Part shown: positions 1 to 8,874 of the stretch, piece by piece | Layout of the letters: each line of letters starts with the position of its first letter | Numbering within the stretch: position 1 is the first letter of the stretch | Assembly: GCF_014171595.1 (NCBI RefSeq) | Contig: NZ_CP050451.1 | Coordinates: 4,898,001-4,962,000 of the forward strand | Length of the DNA stretch: 64,000 nt | Origin: Massilia sp. Se16.2.3 | Lineage (GTDB): Bacteria > Pseudomonadota > Gammaproteobacteria > Burkholderiales > Burkholderiaceae_D | Reading direction: 5' to 3' | The notes under the pieces: model-generated | Told to the model about the DNA's origin: nothing | Seen by the model: only the letters and a program-made list of their open reading frames with translations | Databases searched by the model: none | Position numbers and translations under genes: made by a program

Positions 1-2832
1 CGCCTGTCGCGCGCGGCCCCGCGCCTGCCGGCGGCGGTGAACCAGCAGGGCGTGCGCGTCGACAAGGTGCGCGCGAACTTCCTGCTGTTTACCATCCTGT
101 CGTCGGATGACCCGAAATGGGACCCGATCGCGCTGGGCGACTATGCCTCGCGCACGGTGCTGCCTGAAATCCAGCGTATCAAGGGTGTCGGTACCGCCCA
201 GCTGTTCGGTACCGAGCGCGCCATGCGTGTCTGGATCGACCCGGCCAAGCTGGTGGGCTTCCGCCTGTCGCCCGCCGATGTGAACAACGCCATCCGCAGC
301 CAGAACGCCCAGGTGGCCTCGGGCACCATTGGCGAACTGCCGCTGGCGCAAGGCCAGGAAATCACTGCCACGGTGGTGGTCACCGGCCAGCTCTCGACCG
401 TCGAACAGTTCGGCAACATCGTGCTGCGCGCGAACCCGGACGGCTCGACCGTGCGCCTGAAGGACGTGGCCCGCATCGAGATCGGCGCCCAGGCCTATGG
501 CACCTCGGCGCGCCTGAACGGCAAGCCCTCCACCGGTATCGGCGTGCAGCTGGCGCCAAGCGGCAATGCGCTGGAAACGGCACGCCTGGTGCGCGAACGC
601 ATGGACGAACTGTCGAAGTTCTTCCCAAAGGGAATGAAGGCCACGGTGCCGTTCGACAGTTCCAAATTCATCGACATCTCGATCGAGCAGGTGCTGCATA
701 CCCTGGTCGAAGCGCTGGTGCTGGTGTTCCTGGTGATGTATCTCTTCCTGCAGAACTTCCGCTACACCATCATCCCGACCATCGTCGTGCCGGTGGCGCT
801 TCTGGGTTCGCTCGGTACCCTGCTGGCGCTGGGCTACTCGATCAACGTGCTGACCATGTTCGGCATGGTGCTGGTCATCGGTATCGTCGTCGACGATGCC
901 ATCGTGGTCGTCGAGAACGTCGAGCGCATCATGTCCGAAGAAGGCCTGCCGCCGCTGGAAGCAACCCGCAAGGCCATGGGCCAGATCTCGGGCGCCATCA
1001 TCGGCGTGACCGTGGTCCTGATGTCGGTGTTCGTGCCGCTGGCCTTCTTTGCCGGCGCGGTCGGTAACATCTACCGCCAGTTCTCGGTCGTCATGGTGTC
1101 CTCGATCGCCTTCTCGGCCTTCCTGGCGCTGTCGCTGACCCCGGCGCTGTGCGCGCACTTGCTCAAACCCGTCGAAGCCGGCCACCACCACGAGAAGAAG
1201 GGTTTCTTCGGCTGGTTCAACCGCCGCTTCGCGAAGACCGCCAAGGGCTATGAAGGCTGGGTCGGGAAGCTGATCCGCGGTTCCGGCCGCGCGCTGGTGG
1301 CCTTCGTGGTCGTCATCGGCCTGGTCACGCTGCTGTTCACGCGCCTGCCGAACTCCTTCCTGCCGAACGAAGACCAGGGCTATGTGATCGCCAACATCCA
1401 GCTGCCGCCAGGCGCGACGCTCGAGCGCACCAACGAAGTGATGAAGACTGCCGAAGCCTTCATCATGAAGCAGCCGGAAGTGGCGAACATGGTCAGCGTG
1501 CTGGGCTTCTCGTTCTCGGGCGCGGGCCAGAACATGGCGCTGGCCTTCATTCCGCTGAAGGACTGGAGCGAGCGCAAAGGCGCGGACTCGAACGCGGGCG
1601 CTGTCGCCAACCGCATCATCGGCGGCCTGTCGGGCGTGCGCGACGCTTTCATCTTCGCCCTGTCCCCGCCACCGATTCCGGAACTGGGCCGCGGTACCGG
1701 CTTCTCGTTCCGCCTGCAGGACCGCGGCGGCAACGGCCACAATGCCCTGCTCGCAGCGCGTAACCAGCTGCTGGGCATGGCCTCGCAAAGCAAGATCCTG
1801 GCGGGCGTGCGTCCGGAAGGCCTGGAAGATGCGCCCCAGCTGATGCTCGATATCGACCGCGACAAGGCGCAAGCCCTGGGCGTGAGCTTTGACGCCATCA
1901 ACTCCGCGATCTCGACCTCGCTCGGCTCGAGCTATGTGAACGACTTCCCGAACGCCGGCCGCCTGCAGCGTGTCGTGGTGCAGGCCGACGCGAAGGACCG
2001 CATGCAGCCGGACGACCTGCTGCGCCTGAACGCGCTCAACGTGCAAGGCAATCCGGTGCCGCTGTCCTCGTTCGCGACGACCAAGTGGGTGACCGGTCCG
2101 ATGCAGACCCTGCGCTACAACGGCTATCCGGCAATGAGCATTTCCGGCGACGCCAAGCCAGGCTATTCGACCGGCGACGCGCTGGCCGAGATGGAAGCCC
2201 TCGCTGCAAAACTGCCACCAGGCTTTGCCTTCGAATGGACCGGCCAGTCGCGCGAGGAACAGCTCTCCGGCGGCACCATGGGCATCCTGATGGCCTTCTC
2301 GCTGCTGGCGATCTTCCTGGCCCTGGCGGCGCTGTATGAAAGCTGGTCGATCCCGGTGGCGGTGCTGCTGGTCGTCCCGTTTGGTATCCTGGGCGCGGTG
2401 CTGGCGGCGATGCTGCGCAGCTACCCGAACGACGTGTACTTCAAGATCGGCCTGGTGACCATCATCGGCCTGGCGGCGAAGAACGCGGTCCTGATCATCG
2501 AGTTCGCGAAGGACCTGCAGGCGCAGGGACGCTCGCCGATGGAAGCGGCGATCGAGGCGGCGCACCTGCGCTTCCGTCCGATCATCATGACCTCGCTCGC
2601 CTTCATCCTCGGCGTGCTGCCGCTGGTGATCGCAGGCGGCGCCGGTTCGGCATCGCAGCGCGCCATCGGTACCGGCGTGATGGGCGGCATGATGACGGCG
2701 TCGACGCTGGGCGTGCTGTTCGTCCCGATGTTCTTCGTTGTCGTGCGCAAGATCTTCAAGGGCAGCGAACGCCAGCGCAAGAAGTATGCGCATGAAGAAG
2801 ACACCAGCAAGGTTATCGAGGAAAAAATCTGA
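1..2832 (+). CDS. RND multidrug efflux permease (HAE1 family), 5' end outside window
   Basis: This is an inner-membrane proton/drug antiporter of the AcrB/MexB type, the pump of a tripartite efflux complex. The reading frame is open from base 1, so the gene starts upstream. About 943 residues are present against roughly 1,050 in the family, so only about the first 100 are missing. The TM4 motif GIVVDDAIVVVENVERIM carries the two proton-relay aspartates. The TM10 motif GLAAKNAVLIIEFAK carries the relay lysine. Two periplasmic porter/docking regions lie between the membrane segments. The stop overlaps the start of the outer-membrane gene (TGATG), so the two are translationally coupled. The periplasmic adaptor gene is presumably just upstream, outside the window. 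The substrate cannot be read from sequence. Confidence 0.96.
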   Translation, partial: RLSRAAPRLPAAVNQQGVRVDKVRANFLLFTILSSDDPKWDPIALGDYASRTVLPEIQRIKGVGTAQLFGTERAMRVWIDPAKLVGFRLSPADVNNAIRSQNAQVASGTIGELPLAQGQEITATVVVTGQLSTVEQFGNIVLRANPDGSTVRLKDVARIEIGAQAYGTSARLNGKPSTGIGVQLAPSGNALETARLVRERMDELSKFFPKGMKATVPFDSSKFIDISIEQVLHTLVEALVLVFLVMYLFLQNFRYTIIPTIVVPVALLGSLGTLLALGYSINVLTMFGMVLVIGIVVDDAIVVVENVERIMSEEGLPPLEATRKAMGQISGAIIGVTVVLMSVFVPLAFFAGAVGNIYRQFSVVMVSSIAFSAFLALSLTPALCAHLLKPVEAGHHHEKKGFFGWFNRRFAKTAKGYEGWVGKLIRGSGRALVAFVVVIGLVTLLFTRLPNSFLPNEDQGYVIANIQLPPGATLERTNEVMKTAEAFIMKQPEVANMVSVLGFSFSGAGQNMALAFIPLKDWSERKGADSNAGAVANRIIGGLSGVRDAFIFALSPPPIPELGRGTGFSFRLQDRGGNGHNALLAARNQLLGMASQSKILAGVRPEGLEDAPQLMLDIDRDKAQALGVSFDAINSAISTSLGSSYVNDFPNAGRLQRVVVQADAKDRMQPDDLLRLNALNVQGNPVPLSSFATTKWVTGPMQTLRYNGYPAMSISGDAKPGYSTGDALAEMEALAAKLPPGFAFEWTGQSREEQLSGGTMGILMAFSLLAIFLALAALYESWSIPVAVLLVVPFGILGAVLAAMLRSYPNDVYFKIGLVTIIGLAAKNAVLIIEFAKDLQAQGRSPMEAAIEAAHLRFRPIIMTSLAFILGVLPLVIAGGAGSASQRAIGTGVMGGMMTASTLGVLFVPMFFVVVRKIFKGSERQRKKYAHEEDTSKVIEEKI

Positions 2833-4268
2833 TGCAAAAACTCAAACTCATCCTGACCCCACTGGCGCTGGCCATGATGCTGTCCGGCTGCCTGTCGCTG
2901 GCGCCGAAGTACGAGCGTCCGCAGGCGCCCGTGGCCCCCGCCTTCCCCCCCGAGCTGCCAAAGAGCGGCGGCACGACGCTGCCGACGGCGACGTCGGAAG
3001 CGCCGGCGAACCTCGCCTGGCAGCGCTTCTTTGCCGACGCGCGCCTGCGCCAGCTGATCGACATGGCGCTGGCGAACAACCGCGACCTGCGCGTGTCCAT
3101 CCTGAACATCGAGCAGGCGCGCGCGCAGTACCGCATCACCCGCGCCGACCGCCTGCCGACCGTCGCGGCGGTCGTCTCCGGCAACCGCCAGACCACGGGC
3201 GAAGACGCGCCGATCCAGAGCCTCTACCAGGCTGGCCTGGGCGTGTCGGACTTCGAACTGGACCTGTTCGGCCGTGTGCGCAACCTGTCGGAATCGGCGC
3301 TGGCGCAATACCTCGCCACCGAGGAAGCGCGCCGCACCGCCCAGATCAGCCTGATCGCATCGGTGGCCAACAGCTACCTGACCCTGCTGGCCGACGACGA
3401 ACTGCTGGCGATCACCCAGCAGACCTTGAAGACCCGCGAAGAGTCCGACCGCCTGACGCGCCTGCGCTTCGAGAACGGCGTCGTCTCCAAGCTGGAACTG
3501 CAGCAATCGACCTCGCTGGTGGAAAACGCCCGCGGTACGCTGGCCCAGCTGCAGCGCCTGCGCGCGCAGGACGCCAACCTGCTGACTCTGCTGGTGGGCC
3601 AGCAGATTCCTGAAAACCTGCCTGCCGGCGCGACGCTGGCCACGACCGAACTGCCCGACCTGCCGGCCGGCCTGCCGTCGGACCTGTTGACGACACGCCC
3701 GGACATCCGCGCGGCCGAGCAGCAGCTGATCGCGGCCAACGCCAACATCGGCGCGGCGCGCGCGAACTACTTCCCGCGCATCTCGCTGACCGGCAGCGTC
3801 GGCAGCGCCAGCACCGAACTCTCGGGCCTGTTCAAGTCGGGCTCCTTCGGCTGGACCTTCGCCCCGCAGGCCGTCCTGCCAATCTTCGACCTGGACCGCA
3901 TCAGTGCCGGCGTCGACGCGGCCAAGGCCGGGCGCGACATCGCGGTGGCCCAGTACGAGCGGTCGATCCAGACCGCGTTCCGCGAAGTGGCGGACGCGCT
4001 GGCCGGCCAGGCCACCTACAGCGAGCAGCTGCGTGCCCAGCGCGCCGTCGCCGTGGCCGAGCAGGACCGCTTCAACCTGTCCGAGCTGCGCTACAAGAGC
4101 GGCGCGGCCAGCTACCTCGACCTGCTCGACGCCCAGCGTTCGCTGTTCCAGGCCCAGCAGGCCGCGGTGCAGGCAAACCTGGCGCGCCTGCAGAACCAGG
4201 TCACGCTGTACCGCGTGCTGGGCGGCGGCTGGTCGGAACCGGCGTCGAACGCGCAGGCGGCGCGCTGA
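2832..4268 (+). CDS. Outer-membrane efflux lipoprotein (OprM/NodT family)
   Basis: This is the outer-membrane channel of the tripartite efflux system whose pump ends one base upstream. The 478-residue length is typical for the family. The N-terminus MQKLKLILTPLALAMMLSGC is a lipoprotein signal with an LSGC lipobox. The mature part opens with the APKYERPQAP segment usual for NodT proteins. Two OEP repeats follow, with the TRPDIRAAEQQL motif near residue 290. The gene overlaps the permease stop by one base and is followed about 20 bases later by a strong terminator. It is therefore the last gene of its operon. Confidence 0.95.
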   Translation: MQKLKLILTPLALAMMLSGCLSLAPKYERPQAPVAPAFPPELPKSGGTTLPTATSEAPANLAWQRFFADARLRQLIDMALANNRDLRVSILNIEQARAQYRITRADRLPTVAAVVSGNRQTTGEDAPIQSLYQAGLGVSDFELDLFGRVRNLSESALAQYLATEEARRTAQISLIASVANSYLTLLADDELLAITQQTLKTREESDRLTRLRFENGVVSKLELQQSTSLVENARGTLAQLQRLRAQDANLLTLLVGQQIPENLPAGATLATTELPDLPAGLPSDLLTTRPDIRAAEQQLIAANANIGAARANYFPRISLTGSVGSASTELSGLFKSGSFGWTFAPQAVLPIFDLDRISAGVDAAKAGRDIAVAQYERSIQTAFREVADALAGQATYSEQLRAQRAVAVAEQDRFNLSELRYKSGAASYLDLLDAQRSLFQAQQAAVQANLARLQNQVTLYRVLGGGWSEPASNAQAAR

Positions 4269-4290
4269 TCCGCACTGGCTGCGGAACGAA

Positions 4291-4318
4291 AAACCGGGAC
4301 ATGTGTCCCGGTTTTTTT
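4291..4318. terminator. Bidirectional intrinsic terminator after the efflux operon
   Basis: A perfect 10-bp stem (AAACCGGGAC / GTCCCGGTTT) with loop ATGT is followed by a T-run on the plus strand and mirrored by an A-run on the other side. It can end the efflux operon and also the converging GNAT gene, whose stop codon lies at its edge. Confidence 0.9.
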
Positions 4319-4756
4319 ATGCCCGCTTCCTGAGCGAATACACAACTTCCCCGGTGCCCGGAGGACCGCGCAGCCAGCCCTGCTGCGCGTAGAAGCGGTC
4401 TGCCCGGGTACCGGGGTCGTGCTCAGCTCCACGTGCTCGTGGCCGAGCGCGAACAGCCAGTCCACGGCCAGCGCGAGCAGCGTCCTGGCAAGGCCCCTGC
4501 CCTCGTGGCCCGGGGCGACGAAGAGCGCCCAGATGGAGGCGTTTTCCCTGTCCGCATAGCAGAAGGCCACGACTTCGCCATTGCCTTCGGCGACCCAGCC
4601 GCGGCCCGATTTCTCCAGGAAGTCTTCATACATCTGCGGCGTGACACGCGCAGGGTCGGACAGGACGTTTTCGGTGACGGACAGGCGGATGCGCGACATC
4701 GCGGGGATGTCGCTACTGTCGGCTTGCCTGAACGACGGCAGGTAATCCGGCGCCAT
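4317..4756 (-). CDS. GNAT-family N-acetyltransferase (one frame break)
   Basis: This is a small acetyl-CoA-dependent acetyltransferase of unknown substrate. The frame from the ATG at 4756 gives the GNAT core with FVAPGHEGRGLARTLLALAV, the acetyl-CoA pyrophosphate loop (R/Q-x-x-G-x-G/A form). The frame is lost near 4410-4425 in a C-run after ELSTTP. One base restored there gives the usual ending GTRADRFYAQQGW to LRKRA and a stop at 4317, about 146 residues. The start overlaps the stop of the hydrolase gene by one base, so the two form a unit. The break is either a sequencing indel or a recent mutation. The family call is firm and the substrate is unknown. Confidence 0.8.
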
Positions 4757-5400
4757 CAGCTGTGCTCCGACAGCAGGTGCGCGTCGATCAGCGGCGCCAC
4801 ACGGCTGGCCAGGCTGGAGCCAAGGCTGTGGTCCGCAGCGGGGAAGACGTGCAGCTGCGCCCGTGGCAGCAAGCCGGCCAGGCGCTCGCCTACCGCTACG
4901 GGACTGATCGGGTCCGCATCGCCCCACAGCAGCAGCGTGGGAATACGCAGCGTGGCCAGGTTGGACGTCAGGTCGTCCCGGCAGCGGATGAACCAGTCGG
5001 GCAAATCGGGCTGGGCGGCGCGCATGGCCGGGCGCCAGTCGTGCGCGTCATACGCCGACAGGTCGATCCCGCCCGAGGTCGCGGACAGCACCAGATGCGT
5101 GACCAGCGCGGGCTCCCCTGAGCGCCGCACGCAGGGCGATCACGCCCCCATCGATTGGGCGACCAGCGCGGTCGGCCGGTCTATCTGGCCGGCGACCATG
5201 TCGGCCAGGTCGTCCAGGTCGCGGACAGCGGGATCGCGCGGCACGTCGCCGAATCCGGGCCAGCCGACATGGACTTTGGTGGCCAGGCACGACAGCAGGT
5301 CGGCCACCGGGTGCCAGAATTGCGTTTGCCCGGACGCGCCGGGGAGGAACAGGAGTTGAGTTGGTTTTTGCACGGCAACACTATACAACAGCGGCGTCAT
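4756..5400 (-). CDS. Alpha/beta hydrolase (two frame breaks)
   Basis: This is an alpha/beta-hydrolase fold esterase/lipase-like protein of about 215 residues. The N-terminal part (from ATG at 5400) has TQLLFLPGASGQTQFWHPVA with the oxyanion strand. The nucleophile elbow AQSMG is followed by the expected GVIALRAALR only after a base is added to the G-run at about 5140. A second shift near 5115 restores PALVTHLVLSATSGG. The late acid and histidine fit LLLWGDADPISP and ADHSLG. The compensating shifts keep the total length a multiple of three, which favours sequencing error or a very young pseudogene. The stop overlaps the start of the GNAT gene. Confidence 0.75.
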
Positions 5401-5404
5401 GCGT

Positions 5405-5431
5405 AAAAAAGCCGGGGCCGCGTGCCCCGGC
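5405..5431 (-). terminator. Intrinsic terminator of the cyanophycinase-like gene
   Basis: The stem GCCGGGG/CCCCGGC has a 7-nt loop. On the minus strand it is followed by six T (the A-run 5405-5410). It lies 18 bases after the stop of the minus-strand peptidase gene. Confidence 0.85.
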
Positions 5432-5448
5432 TTTTCCTGGCAGGCCGG

Positions 5449-6495
5449 TCAATACGCCGAGCCGCCTGGCTGGTTCGACACCAGCACACCCTTCACGGCC
5501 GAGATCGAATAATTGACGGTCGCGCCATAGCTGGCCCAGTTGTTCAGGTCGAAGCTGCCCGTGCCGGACAGGCGCTGGACGCCGACGTTCTGGTAGGTGA
5601 GCGGCGTCTTCGGCGCGCATACCTGCGGCAGGCCGACCGTCTGCAGGAAGTATACGTCGCCCAGGCCAACCCGCTGCGCCTGGGCCCCTTCCACCAGCAG
5701 CGCCGTCTCGACATCGACGCCGATGCCGCGCGCGCTGCTTGTCCAGCCATCGTTGACGATGCGGCCGAGGAAGGCGACCAGGCGTCCCATGCGGTCGCGC
5801 GTGTCCAGGTGCGAATCCGTGATCACCCGGTTCAGGACGGGCAGCGCCAGGAAGTCGCGGTCGAGTGTGACATTCTTGTCGTAGGGATTGGCCAATGCCT
5901 GGGGCGAGGTCACCGACTGGTTCATGCCGGAATAAATGTACTGCCCGAGCACGGCCAGGCCGGCGCTGGTACCGCCCAGCGGCACATTGCGGTTGGCAAG
6001 CTCCTGCAGCGCGGCCTCCAGCGGCGTGTCCTTCCAGTAGCGGATGTAGTCGCTCTGGTCGCCGCCGGCGATGAAGACAGCCTCGGCACCGCGGATGCGC
6101 TGCAGCACGAAGGGATCGCTGGCCGCCGCCCGGCTCGGCAGCACGAAGGTCTCGACCGAGCGCACCCCGCCCATGGCGTAGATGTAGGGATTGTAGGCAT
6201 CGGTCCCGGTGGCGCGGATGACGACGAAGTTGCCGCCCCCGCCTTTCTGGATCATCCATTTGAAGGCCTGGTCGACGTCGGGTCCGCCGCCCATCAGGAC
6301 CAGCGCAGGCGCGGCCGGGCGCGGCAGCGCGACGTCGGTGGTGTCGCCGACGGCAAAGTGCTGGTACGGCTTGGCCGCATGGGCAGCCTGGGCGCCGCCC
6401 AGGGCCAGGGCAAGGAGGCCGAACCGGCAGCCGGTGGATATCGAACGGAACAGGGAGCGGGACAGGAAGCGCGGAGCGGGTGTCGATGCGTTCAT
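5449..6495 (-). CDS. Secreted cyanophycinase-like serine peptidase (S51 family)
   Basis: The protein has 348 residues and a cleavable signal peptide ending near AQAAHA-AK. The S51/cyanophycinase fold is recognisable from PALVLMGGGPDVDQAF, the glycine-rich AVFIAGGDQSDYIRYW segment and the nucleophile elbow GGTSAGLAVLG, whose serine is catalytic in the family. A C-terminal TSSARGIGVDVETALLV matches the family. Cyanophycinases cut the Asp-Arg polymer cyanophycin. A secreted form suggests scavenging of external polymer or of another beta-linked isoaspartyl peptide. No cyanophycin synthetase is in view. The gene stands alone with its own terminator. Confidence 0.85.
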   Translation of the reverse strand: MNASTPAPRFLSRSLFRSISTGCRFGLLALALGGAQAAHAAKPYQHFAVGDTTDVALPRPAAPALVLMGGGPDVDQAFKWMIQKGGGGNFVVIRATGTDAYNPYIYAMGGVRSVETFVLPSRAAASDPFVLQRIRGAEAVFIAGGDQSDYIRYWKDTPLEAALQELANRNVPLGGTSAGLAVLGQYIYSGMNQSVTSPQALANPYDKNVTLDRDFLALPVLNRVITDSHLDTRDRMGRLVAFLGRIVNDGWTSSARGIGVDVETALLVEGAQAQRVGLGDVYFLQTVGLPQVCAPKTPLTYQNVGVQRLSGTGSFDLNNWASYGATVNYSISAVKGVLVSNQPGGSAY

Positions 6496-6726
6496 GGGAG
6501 TCCTTCGGCGGGTGATGTGCGGCGCCAGGCCGGCACGGTTGGGATGTTAAACAGGATATAACAGGTTTCACCCGGCTTCGAGACCATCTCGACAACATTC
6601 CGATGCGCGCCGCCCTGCCCGGCCGTACCGGCTGGGCCCGATACGTGCATCCTCGTCGCCTGAACTTGGCTAGACTGGTGCTGTCTATCGGTTGAGGGCG
6701 TCCATCCACGGCGCCAAGAGACTGCC

Positions 6727-7710
6727 ATGCGGAATTTCTTTCAATCACATTGGAAGGCGATCGTTGCGCTCGTCCTGCTCATCGTGGTCGCCGTCATGAC
6801 GATCCGTCCGAACCCGGCCAGCGCCGCGCTCGACCTGGCCGGACGCATGCGCGAGCACGTGCGCGCCATCGCCTCCGAAGAACACAACACGGCCACGCCG
6901 AAGGCGCTCGAGCGCGCGGCCGTCTACATCGAAACGACGCTGCGGCAAGCGGGCTATGTGCCGACACGGCAGGAGTACGAGGTGGCGGGCCAGCGGGTGC
7001 GCAACATCGAAGTCGCGGTGGCCAATGTCGCGCAGGGCAAGCGGCCCGAGCGCATCTTCATCGTCGGCGCGCACTACGATTCGGCGCCGGGCGCGCCGGG
7101 CGCGAACGACAACGGCAGCGGCACCGCCGCCGTATTGGAACTGGCCCGGCTCTTGAAAACCGTGCAGCCGCGCGCCGGCACCGAGGTGCGCTTCGTGTTT
7201 TTCGTGAACGAGGAGCCGCCCTGGTTCATGGGCGCCGACATGGGCAGCATGCGCCACGCGGCGGAAATGAAACGCCGGGGCCAGAACGTCGAAGCCGCGC
7301 TGGTGCTCGAAACCATGGGTTACTACACCGACGCGCCACATACCCAGCAATTGCCGCCGGGGCTGGAGGGACGCTACCCGAGCACGGGCAACTTCATCGC
7401 CTTTGTCGGCACCCTCGAATCGTCGAAGCTCGTGCGCGATGCGCTGGCCGCGTTTCGCGGCGCATCCGATTTCCCGGCCGAGGGCCTGGCCGCGCCGGCG
7501 CACACGACCGGCGTGACGCTGTCGGATCACTCCTCCTACAGCCGGCACGGCTATCCGGCGCTGATGATCACGGATACGGCCTTCATGCGCTATCCCTACT
7601 ACCACACGGCGCAGGATACGCCGGACAAGCTCGATTACGACAGCATGGCGCGCGTGGTGACGGGGCTGGCGAAGACGATCGTGTCGCTGGCGGGGGCGGC
7701 GCAGGGGTAG
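6727..7710 (+). CDS. M28-family zinc aminopeptidase, membrane-anchored or secreted
   Basis: The 327 residues begin with a single hydrophobic segment (AIVALVLLIVVAVMTI, about residues 10-25) that works as a signal peptide or anchor. The catalytic domain is therefore periplasmic or extracellular. The di-zinc ligands of family M28 are all visible: His and Asp in GAHYDS, the bridging Asp in GANDNGSG, the general-base Glu and neighbour in NEEPP, a metal residue near LVLETMGYY, and the last His in YYHTAQDT. It probably releases N-terminal amino acids from peptides. It stands alone and is followed directly by the repeat array. Confidence 0.88.
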   Translation: MRNFFQSHWKAIVALVLLIVVAVMTIRPNPASAALDLAGRMREHVRAIASEEHNTATPKALERAAVYIETTLRQAGYVPTRQEYEVAGQRVRNIEVAVANVAQGKRPERIFIVGAHYDSAPGAPGANDNGSGTAAVLELARLLKTVQPRAGTEVRFVFFVNEEPPWFMGADMGSMRHAAEMKRRGQNVEAALVLETMGYYTDAPHTQQLPPGLEGRYPSTGNFIAFVGTLESSKLVRDALAAFRGASDFPAEGLAAPAHTTGVTLSDHSSYSRHGYPALMITDTAFMRYPYYHTAQDTPDKLDYDSMARVVTGLAKTIVSLAGAAQG

Positions 7711-7752
7711 CGGTCCAGGTTCGGCCCTGCCTGGGTGGAGACGCGGACAGTG

Positions 7753-8063
7753 CGGACTCGCGGCCATTGCGCTGCCGTTCAGGCGGTGATACCACGTGGG
7801 CGGAGCCCACCCTATGGGCTGCAGGCTGTACGGACTCGCGGGCATTGCGCTGCCGTTCAGGCGGTGATACCGCGTGGGCGGAGCCCACCCTACGGGCTGC
7901 AGGCTATACGGACTCGCGGGCATCGCGCCGCCGTTCAGGTGGTGATACCGCGTGGGCGGAGCCCACCCTACGGGCTGCAGGCTGTACGGACTCGCGGACA
8001 TTGCGCCGCCGTTCAGGCGGTGATACCGCGTGGGCGGAGCCCACCCTACGGGCTCTGGCTCAT
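7753..8063 (+). repeat. 78-bp tandem repeat block 1 (four units, REP-like core)
   Basis: Units begin with CGGACTCGCGG at 7753, 7831, 7909 and 7987, an exact 78-bp spacing. Each carries the palindromic core GCGTGGGCGGAGCCCACCC followed by TACGGGCTGCAGGCT. Differences are a few substitutions per unit. As 78 is divisible by three, open frames across the block encode a repetitive 26-residue peptide. These are not genes. Confidence 0.95.
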
Positions 8064-8081
8064 CCCTGGCGCTGGAGCTCC

Positions 8082-8156
8082 TTACTTTGATTTACTCAGG
8101 AGCATCGCTCGCAGGGCGTCGAGGAAGCGCTGGTCGGGGCGGATCAGCTTGAAACC
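8082..8156 (-). pseudogene. Decayed copy of the hemW 3' end, copy 1
   Basis: Read on the minus strand this encodes FKLIRPDQRFLDALRAML then LSKSK and a stop. The genuine hemW gene just downstream in coordinates ends FKLIRPTELGQRFLNDLQEM then FLGEAK. Stop position and flanking order also correspond. Only the last 25 codons are represented, with a three-codon deletion. It looks like a duplicated gene tail carried along with the repeat array. Confidence 0.75.
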
Positions 8157-8184
8157 GTAGGGTGGGCTCCGCCCACGCGGGATC
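8157..8184. repeat. REP-like palindrome in inverted orientation
   Basis: CGTAGGGTGGGCTCCGCCCACGCGG is the inverse of the core found in the 78-bp units. It directly abuts the hemW-tail remnant. Confidence 0.85.
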
Positions 8185-8272
8185 ACCGCTTGAACGCCAG
8201 AACGAGGGCCGCGAGCCGGACTAGCATGTGCGCCCGCGTGGGCGGAGCCCACCCTACGGGCTGCAGGCTGCA

Positions 8273-8660
8273 CGGACTCGCGGGCATCGCACTGCCGTTC
8301 AGGCGGTGATACCGCGTGGGCGGAGCCCACCCTACGGGCTGCAGGCTATACGGACTCGCGGGCATCGCGCCGCCGTTCAGGTGGTGATACCGCGTGGGCG
8401 GAGCCCACCCTACGGGCTGCAGGCTGGCGGACTCGCGGCCATTGCGCTGCCGTTCAGGCGGTGATACCGCGTGGGCGGAGCCCACCCTACGGGCTGCAGG
8501 TTGTACGGACTCGCGGGCATCGCGCCGCCGTTCAGGTGGTGATACCGCGTGGGCGGAGCCCACCCTGCGGGCTGCAGGCTGCACGGACTCGCGGGCATTG
8601 CGCTGCCGTTCAGGCGGTGATACCGCGTGGGCGGAGCCCACCCTACGGGCTCTGGCTCAT
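8273..8660 (+). repeat. 78-bp tandem repeat block 2 (five units)
   Basis: Units start at 8273, 8351, 8428, 8506 and 8584 (one unit is 77 bp). They share sequence and orientation with block 1. The block plus the following tail is offset about 597 bases from block 1 plus its tail, which shows a large duplication on top of the tandem repeats. Confidence 0.95.
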
Positions 8661-8678
8661 CCCTGGCGCTGGAGCTCA

Positions 8679-8753
8679 TTACTTTGATTTACTCAGGAGC
8701 ATCGCTTGCAGGGCGTCGAGGAAGCGCTGGTTGGGGCGGATCAGCTTGGAACC
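8679..8753 (-). pseudogene. Decayed copy of the hemW 3' end, copy 2
   Basis: The minus-strand reading is KLIRPNQRFLDALQAMLLSK then SK and a stop. It is nearly identical to copy 1 and clearly related to the hemW C-terminus that ends at 8875. An inverted REP-like palindrome follows at about 8755-8781, as in copy 1. Confidence 0.75.
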
Positions 8754-8874
8754 GTAGGGTGGGCTCCGCCCACGCGGGATCACCGCTTGAACGCCAGAAC
8801 GAGGGCCGCGAGCCGGACCAGCATGTGCGGCCGCGCGGGCGAGCCCACCCTACGAATGCAGGCGCCGGTGGGCC

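Noticed and set aside
7753..8660. Possible CRISPR array
   Set aside because: The entire 78-bp unit is conserved, with no variable spacers, and there are no cas genes nearby.
7735..8757. Overlapping open frames in the 78-bp array encoding 26-residue repeats such as RGRSPPYGLQA
   Set aside because: The unit length is a multiple of three, so frames stay open on both strands by construction. No ribosome sites, domains or codon bias support a repeat protein.
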